In this document: positions 59,927-64,000 of the stretch, piece after piece
Numbering within the stretch: position 1 is the first letter of the stretch
Layout: each line of letters starts with the position of its first letter
NCBI GenBank assembly: GCA_050699515.1
Contig: JBOHFF010000071.1
Coordinates: 1 to 64,000 of the forward strand
Length of the DNA stretch: 64,000 nucleotides
Source: GCA-003244245 sp050699515
GTDB taxonomy: Bacteria > Actinomycetota > Actinomycetes > Mycobacteriales > Pseudonocardiaceae
Direction: 5' to 3'
The notes under the pieces: model-generated
What the model saw: the letters and a program-made list of their open reading frames with translations, nothing else
Told to the model about the DNA's origin: nothing
The model's database searches: none
Made by a program: the position numbers and the translations under genes

Positions 59927-60498
59927 GCGACTTCGAGGAGCGACTGCGACAAGTGCTCGAGCCGATACTCGCGATGTCGGATCCGCGGCCACGCATCAGC
60001 GCCTATCATGATATGCCGTACGCGCTTTTTGTCTATGACCCGGCCGATGAGTTTCCGCTGCGAAAGCAGGTGAGGCTACTCGAGACCCGCCTGATGCAGA
60101 AGGGCAAGCGGGTTCACAGGATCTCGCTGGTCGAGTGCCTGGACGAGTCCATGCGCTCACAACGGCCGCTGCCTGATTGGTACGCCGCAGAGCGCGAGCA
60201 GGGTCCGGACACGACCGTGGAAACGGTACATGCCGTACTCTCCGACTATTCACCGTTGGTCGAGCATGTTACGCGGCGGATGCCGGCAGAGCCGGATCCG
60301 CTGCGTGACGTCGTGCTCATTCTCCGTGCCGGGGCACTTTTCCCGGTGTACCGGGCGCACTCGCTACTCGAACAGCTGATGGGCCGGGTCCAGGTACCAA
60401 CCATGTTATTCTATCCCGGCTCCCGAGACGGTGCGGCCGGGCTACGGTTCATGGGCATTCTCGCCGCCGAGCACAACTACCGCGTGAAGATCTTCTGA
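59923..60498 (+). CDS. brxB: BREX protein BrxB (DUF1788)
   Basis: Encodes 191 residues of the DUF1788 family. DPRPRISAYHDMPYALFVYD, FPLRKQVRLLETRLMQKGKRV and the ending LRFMGILAAEHNYRVKIF match BrxB. Its exact role is unknown; it is needed for defence in studied BREX systems. The GTG overlaps the brxA stop, and brxC follows after 13 bases. Confidence 0.88.
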   Translation: MSDFEERLRQVLEPILAMSDPRPRISAYHDMPYALFVYDPADEFPLRKQVRLLETRLMQKGKRVHRISLVECLDESMRSQRPLPDWYAAEREQGPDTTVETVHAVLSDYSPLVEHVTRRMPAEPDPLRDVVLILRAGALFPVYRAHSLLEQLMGRVQVPTMLFYPGSRDGAAGLRFMGILAAEHNYRVKIF

Positions 60499-60511
60499 CG
60501 GGATCATCTCG

Positions 60512-63500
60512 ATGACGACAGGCCAGCCCATTAGCGCCCTCTTCGCCAGCGACATACACCGCCGCATCGAAGAGGTCATCAAGGTCGACAAGACCGACGA
60601 TATGGCAATCTGCGACGAGATCGACGAGTATGTCGTCACCGGCGCTATTCGCGGCCACTATGCGAATATCTTCGAGGCGTACCGGCAGACGCCGAACAAG
60701 CCGCACGAGGGTATCGCGATCTGGGTGTCCGGTTTTTTCGGCTCCGGGAAATCAAGCTTTGCGAAGATGCTCGGCGTGTCCATCGAGAACCGGATCATCG
60801 CGGGGGAGCCGGCCGGGCAGCGATTCGCTCGCCGAGCCAATGACAACCAGCTTCAGGTCCTCCTCGCGGCGATTAACGAACAGATTCCCACCCACGCGGT
60901 GATCTTTGATGTATCGACGGACCGGGGAATCCGAAGTGGCAACCAGACGCTGACCGAGATTATGTACGGGCTGTTCCTGCATAGTCTGGGCTACGCCAAG
61001 GATCTCGATCTGTCCGAGCTGGAGATCTCTCTCGAGGAGAAGGGTGAGCTCGCCCAATTCAAGGGGGAGTACGAGCGACTCTTCCAGAAGCAATGGGATC
61101 AGGAGAAAGGCAAAGTTGCGTTCGCTCTGAGTGAGGCGAGCCGGGTGCTGCACAGCCTGGACACTGATACCTACCCGATGGCGGACTCGTGGGTCAAGGC
61201 GGTCAAGAACAAGGCGGATATCACGCCGGGAAAGCTCGCCCAGCGAGCGACCGAGTTGATGAACCGCCGCAGGCCCGGGTACGCCCTCATATTCGTCGTT
61301 GACGAGGTCGGCCAGTTTGTGGCACGTGATGTGCAGAAGATGCTTGACCTGCAAGCCATCGTTCAGAATCTCGGTGTATGGGGGCGCGGCAGGCACTGGC
61401 TCGTGGTGACCTCCCAGGAGAAGCTGGGCGAGCTGGTCAGCGGGCTGGACGACAAGAAGATCGAGCTGGCCCGGCTGATGGATCGGTTCCCGCTCCAGGT
61501 CCACCTCGAGCCCTCCGACATCTCCGAGGTGACCAGCCGCCGCGTCTTACGTAAGAATGCCGAAGCTGAGCGGGTGCTCGGGCAGCTCTTCGATGAGCAT
61601 CGCGGTCGTCTGCTCGATCACACACGACTCACCGCTGACATCAGGCTGCCGGAACTGAACCGGCACAGCTTCATGGATTTGTATCCGCTGCTGCCCTATC
61701 AGGTCGACCTCATCATTCAAGTCGTTTCCGGGCTCCGCACGCAGGCCGGCGGGAGCAGGCACGTCGGCGGCGCGAACCGGACCATCATCAAGCTCGCCCA
61801 GCAGCTATTGATCAATCCTGCGGTCAACCTCGCCGATCAGCCGATCGGCATGCTGGTCCGGCTGGACCAGGTCTACGACCTGGTTGAGGGAAACATCGGT
61901 TCCGAGGTGCGAGCGAAGATCGCCGCGATTCCCCGAGAACTGGACCACCCGCTTGCTCAGCCGGTCGCGAAGGCAATCTGCCTGCTGCAGTACGTGCGGA
62001 GCGTCCATCGCAGTGCCGAGAACATCGCCGCCACGTTGCTTCCGTCCGTCTCCAGCGACTCCCAGCTGGCGTCGGTGCGGGAGGCGCTCGCGGAACTGGA
62101 GGCGGCCCACAAGATTCGCCGCGGAGAAGACGGCTTCCGCATCCCGACCCCGGCGGAGGACGACTGGGAACGGGTACGCAACGGGATCAGTCCGAAGCCG
62201 GGGGATGCGCACCACTTGTACTCGGAGGTCCTGTCGGGTTTCTGGCAGCCACAGCCTTCGCACACCCTCTTCGACACCAAGACGTTCAAGGCTGGCCTCG
62301 CCATTCACGGGCGGGAGGTCACGGCTGGTGATCTGGTCTTCCAGTTCCATCTGGCAGATGAAGGACCCGAGTTCGACGCGCTCGCGGTGGAGCTTCGGGT
62401 TCGCAGCCAACAGGAACGCAAGCACGTGTTCTGGGCGGTACCACTCACCAATGCCATCGACCACGAGATCGTCGAGCTGTTCCGCTCCAGGCAGATGCTC
62501 GCGCAGAAGGAGCGTGAGGCGCGTGGCGAGGATACGCCAGCGCTCATGGCCGAGGAGCGGCTGCGGCAACGGCACCACCACGAGGAGCTGCGCCGCCTGC
62601 TCCGCGCGGCCTGCCTGACCGGTCGGGTGTATTTCCGCGGCAACGACCGGAGCCCGGGTGACAACGCGGTCGACGTCGGCAAGACGGCATCGCAGATCCT
62701 CGGTCACGTCCTCCCCGATGTTTTCGACCGTTTTCAGGAGGCCGCCGCCAAGGTCAATGATGTGCGGAAGGCGACCGAGACAATCTTCACCGCGCAGAAC
62801 CTGCAAGGGCTGCCGCCCGTCTTCAGCAGCCTTGGGTTGCTCCGGGACGAACACGGCAAGATTGTGTTCCGTGTGGACGGTGGTCCGCTTAAAGAGGTGT
62901 TGGACCGTATCGAGGAACGAGCGAACTACGGCGACACCGCTAGCGGGCGCTACCTGGCCGACGAGTTCGCCAACGAGCCGTTCGGATGGGACTTCGACGT
63001 GGTACGCCTGCTCGTCCTGTCGCTGATGCGGGCCGAGAAGATCGAGGCGACCAGTAAGGGCCAGACCCTCGACTCGGTGACGACCGTGCAGGCGCGCGAC
63101 ACCTTCTCGAACAACAACCTGTTCCGCCAGGCGGCGTTCCGCCCTCGGAAAGGCATCGAGTTCGAGGAGCTGGTGAAGGCCAACGAGGCGTTCCGCGATA
63201 CCTTCGGCGACGACATCGGTGAACTCACCGCCACCACGGTGGCGAGGGAGTTGCGCGAGAAGGTTGCGAGCACTGAAGAAATCGTGCAGTCCGCGCTCTC
63301 GATGCTGACAAGATACCGGCTTCCCGGCGAGTACATGCTGGACACCGCGCTTGGCCAGATGAAGGCGGTGTTCCGTGGCTCGGTGAACAACGCCATCGCC
63401 ACATTCAATGCCAGCCATCGGGCCATCAAGGATGCCATCAAGCGCGGTACCGAGCTGTGCGAGGCGCTCACCGAACCAAGGCTGTACGACCTGCAACGGG

Positions 63501-64000
63501 CGCGCCAGGCGGTGGAAATCGCGTGGCCCGCGCTGCGGGACGAGTCTGGGATCGGTCCCGAGCTGGAGTCGCGGGCCGCTCAACTGGAAGACCTGCTGGC
63601 ACGCGAGACGTTTTACCGCGACCTGCCGGCGATCGAACAGCACGCCCGCGCGATCGAGCTGGAGTACGCCCGCCGCTTCGATGACGCGCAGCAGGCGCGC
63701 ATCGACGCCTACACCGCGGCCTTGAAGGAACTCACCAGCGAGCCGGGCTGGTACGACCTGCCGGAGGAGACCCAACAGGAAATCTCTGCCCCGCTGGTGG
63801 CTGGCCAACGCCCGTCGCCACGCACCGCGCCGATCTCGCTGCTGCGCTCCGAGCGGGACGCATGCGAGGGTCGACTTCGCGCGGCGATACGCCGGATGCA
63901 GGAGATCATCGAGGGCGACCGGCTGGAGTCGGTCCAGGTCCACTCCTACTTCGCGGGTGGCATCGAGACCGTGGAGCAGCTGGACGCTGCGCTTTCTGGC
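60512..64000 (+). CDS. brxC: BREX ATPase BrxC, partial
   Basis: The frame is open for 1163 codons to the window end, so the gene is incomplete at its 3' side. Family members are about 1200 residues. Walker A WVSGFFGSGKSS lies at residues 71-82 and a Walker B-like FVVDEVGQ at 261-268. FGSGKSSFAKMLG near the start is characteristic of BrxC/PglY ATPases. BrxC is thought to be a large AAA-type ATPase at the centre of BREX. The rest of the operon (pglX methylase, pglZ and others) should lie beyond the window. Confidence 0.92.
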   Translation, partial: MTTGQPISALFASDIHRRIEEVIKVDKTDDMAICDEIDEYVVTGAIRGHYANIFEAYRQTPNKPHEGIAIWVSGFFGSGKSSFAKMLGVSIENRIIAGEPAGQRFARRANDNQLQVLLAAINEQIPTHAVIFDVSTDRGIRSGNQTLTEIMYGLFLHSLGYAKDLDLSELEISLEEKGELAQFKGEYERLFQKQWDQEKGKVAFALSEASRVLHSLDTDTYPMADSWVKAVKNKADITPGKLAQRATELMNRRRPGYALIFVVDEVGQFVARDVQKMLDLQAIVQNLGVWGRGRHWLVVTSQEKLGELVSGLDDKKIELARLMDRFPLQVHLEPSDISEVTSRRVLRKNAEAERVLGQLFDEHRGRLLDHTRLTADIRLPELNRHSFMDLYPLLPYQVDLIIQVVSGLRTQAGGSRHVGGANRTIIKLAQQLLINPAVNLADQPIGMLVRLDQVYDLVEGNIGSEVRAKIAAIPRELDHPLAQPVAKAICLLQYVRSVHRSAENIAATLLPSVSSDSQLASVREALAELEAAHKIRRGEDGFRIPTPAEDDWERVRNGISPKPGDAHHLYSEVLSGFWQPQPSHTLFDTKTFKAGLAIHGREVTAGDLVFQFHLADEGPEFDALAVELRVRSQQERKHVFWAVPLTNAIDHEIVELFRSRQMLAQKEREARGEDTPALMAEERLRQRHHHEELRRLLRAACLTGRVYFRGNDRSPGDNAVDVGKTASQILGHVLPDVFDRFQEAAAKVNDVRKATETIFTAQNLQGLPPVFSSLGLLRDEHGKIVFRVDGGPLKEVLDRIEERANYGDTASGRYLADEFANEPFGWDFDVVRLLVLSLMRAEKIEATSKGQTLDSVTTVQARDTFSNNNLFRQAAFRPRKGIEFEELVKANEAFRDTFGDDIGELTATTVARELREKVASTEEIVQSALSMLTRYRLPGEYMLDTALGQMKAVFRGSVNNAIATFNASHRAIKDAIKRGTELCEALTEPRLYDLQRARQAVEIAWPALRDESGIGPELESRAAQLEDLLARETFYRDLPAIEQHARAIELEYARRFDDAQQARIDAYTAALKELTSEPGWYDLPEETQQEISAPLVAGQRPSPRTAPISLLRSERDACEGRLRAAIRRMQEIIEGDRLESVQVHSYFAGGIETVEQLDAALSG

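Noticed and set aside
58569..61549. Each of the four BREX genes has a TTA leucine codon (58914, 59735, 60406, 61547), suggesting bldA-type control.
   Set aside because: TTA codons also occur in coxG, the second cvnA and cvnB, the L,D-transpeptidase, modC and the acyl-CoA synthetase, so they are not specific to BREX in this genome.
61805..63943. A 712-codon open frame on the minus strand.
   Set aside because: It is antisense to brxC, whose frame has clear ATPase motifs; long antisense frames are common at this GC content and the translation shows no family.
1..64000. tRNA, rRNA or transposase genes.
   Set aside because: I saw no cloverleaf-like sequence with a TTCGA-type arm in the intergenic regions and no transposase motifs; a covariance-model scan would be needed to exclude small RNAs.

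Overview
The window is high-GC actinomycete DNA with many GTG starts and ATGA/GTGA stop-start overlaps. Conservon (cvn) genes, an XRE/DUF5753-DUF397 pair, a DUF222-HNH gene, and an xpb/moa/csp neighbourhood that resembles the mycobacterial one together suggest the order Pseudonocardiales. That placement is inference from gene content; no 16S gene is present.

Layout. 1-13.1 kb: the end of tuf, then an uninterrupted S10-spc ribosomal protein cluster (rpsJ to rplO), secY, adk and map. An SDR oxidoreductase follows map, where many bacteria have infA-rpmJ. 14.1-19.5 kb (minus strand): a very large TIR-STAND NTPase-transmembrane-WD40 protein, then a DUF397/XRE regulator pair. 20.2-24.1 kb: a molybdenum hydroxylase operon (coxS-coxL-coxM, form II CO-dehydrogenase type). 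24.2-32.1 kb: an accessory stretch with a DUF222-HNH protein, an XRE/tetratricopeptide-like regulator coupled to an NAD-binding protein, a VapBC module bracketed by direct repeats, a frameshifted NB-ARC/WD40 gene and an HD hydrolase. 32.2-34.6 kb: coxG and an XPB-type helicase. 34.9-42.6 kb: two adjacent conservon clusters. 42.7-45.2 kb: a helicase-associated-domain protein and a small conserved protein.

45.4-52.3 kb: an L,D-transpeptidase, a secreted protein, then molybdenum cofactor and molybdate uptake genes (moaC, a Mog-MoaE fusion, moaD, an HTH-TOBE regulator, modABC). These could supply the cofactor needed by CoxSLM. 52.3-57.8 kb: a lipoprotein, a DUF1023 hydrolase with a decayed partial copy beside it, an acyl-CoA synthetase, a cold-shock-domain protein and an EF-hand protein.

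57.8-64.0 kb: two gene remnants, then the start of a BREX anti-phage operon (HTH regulator, brxE, brxA, brxB, brxC). The order matches type 6 BREX. The operon runs off the window end inside brxC.

The most noteworthy signals are the BREX locus with repeated candidate operators; the TIR-STAND-WD40 protein; the direct repeats around vapBC; a palindrome encoding T-A-x-P-S that recurs in the disordered ends of both ribosomal protein L18 and MoaC; and a conservon whose DUF742 gene survives only as a 44-residue tail.
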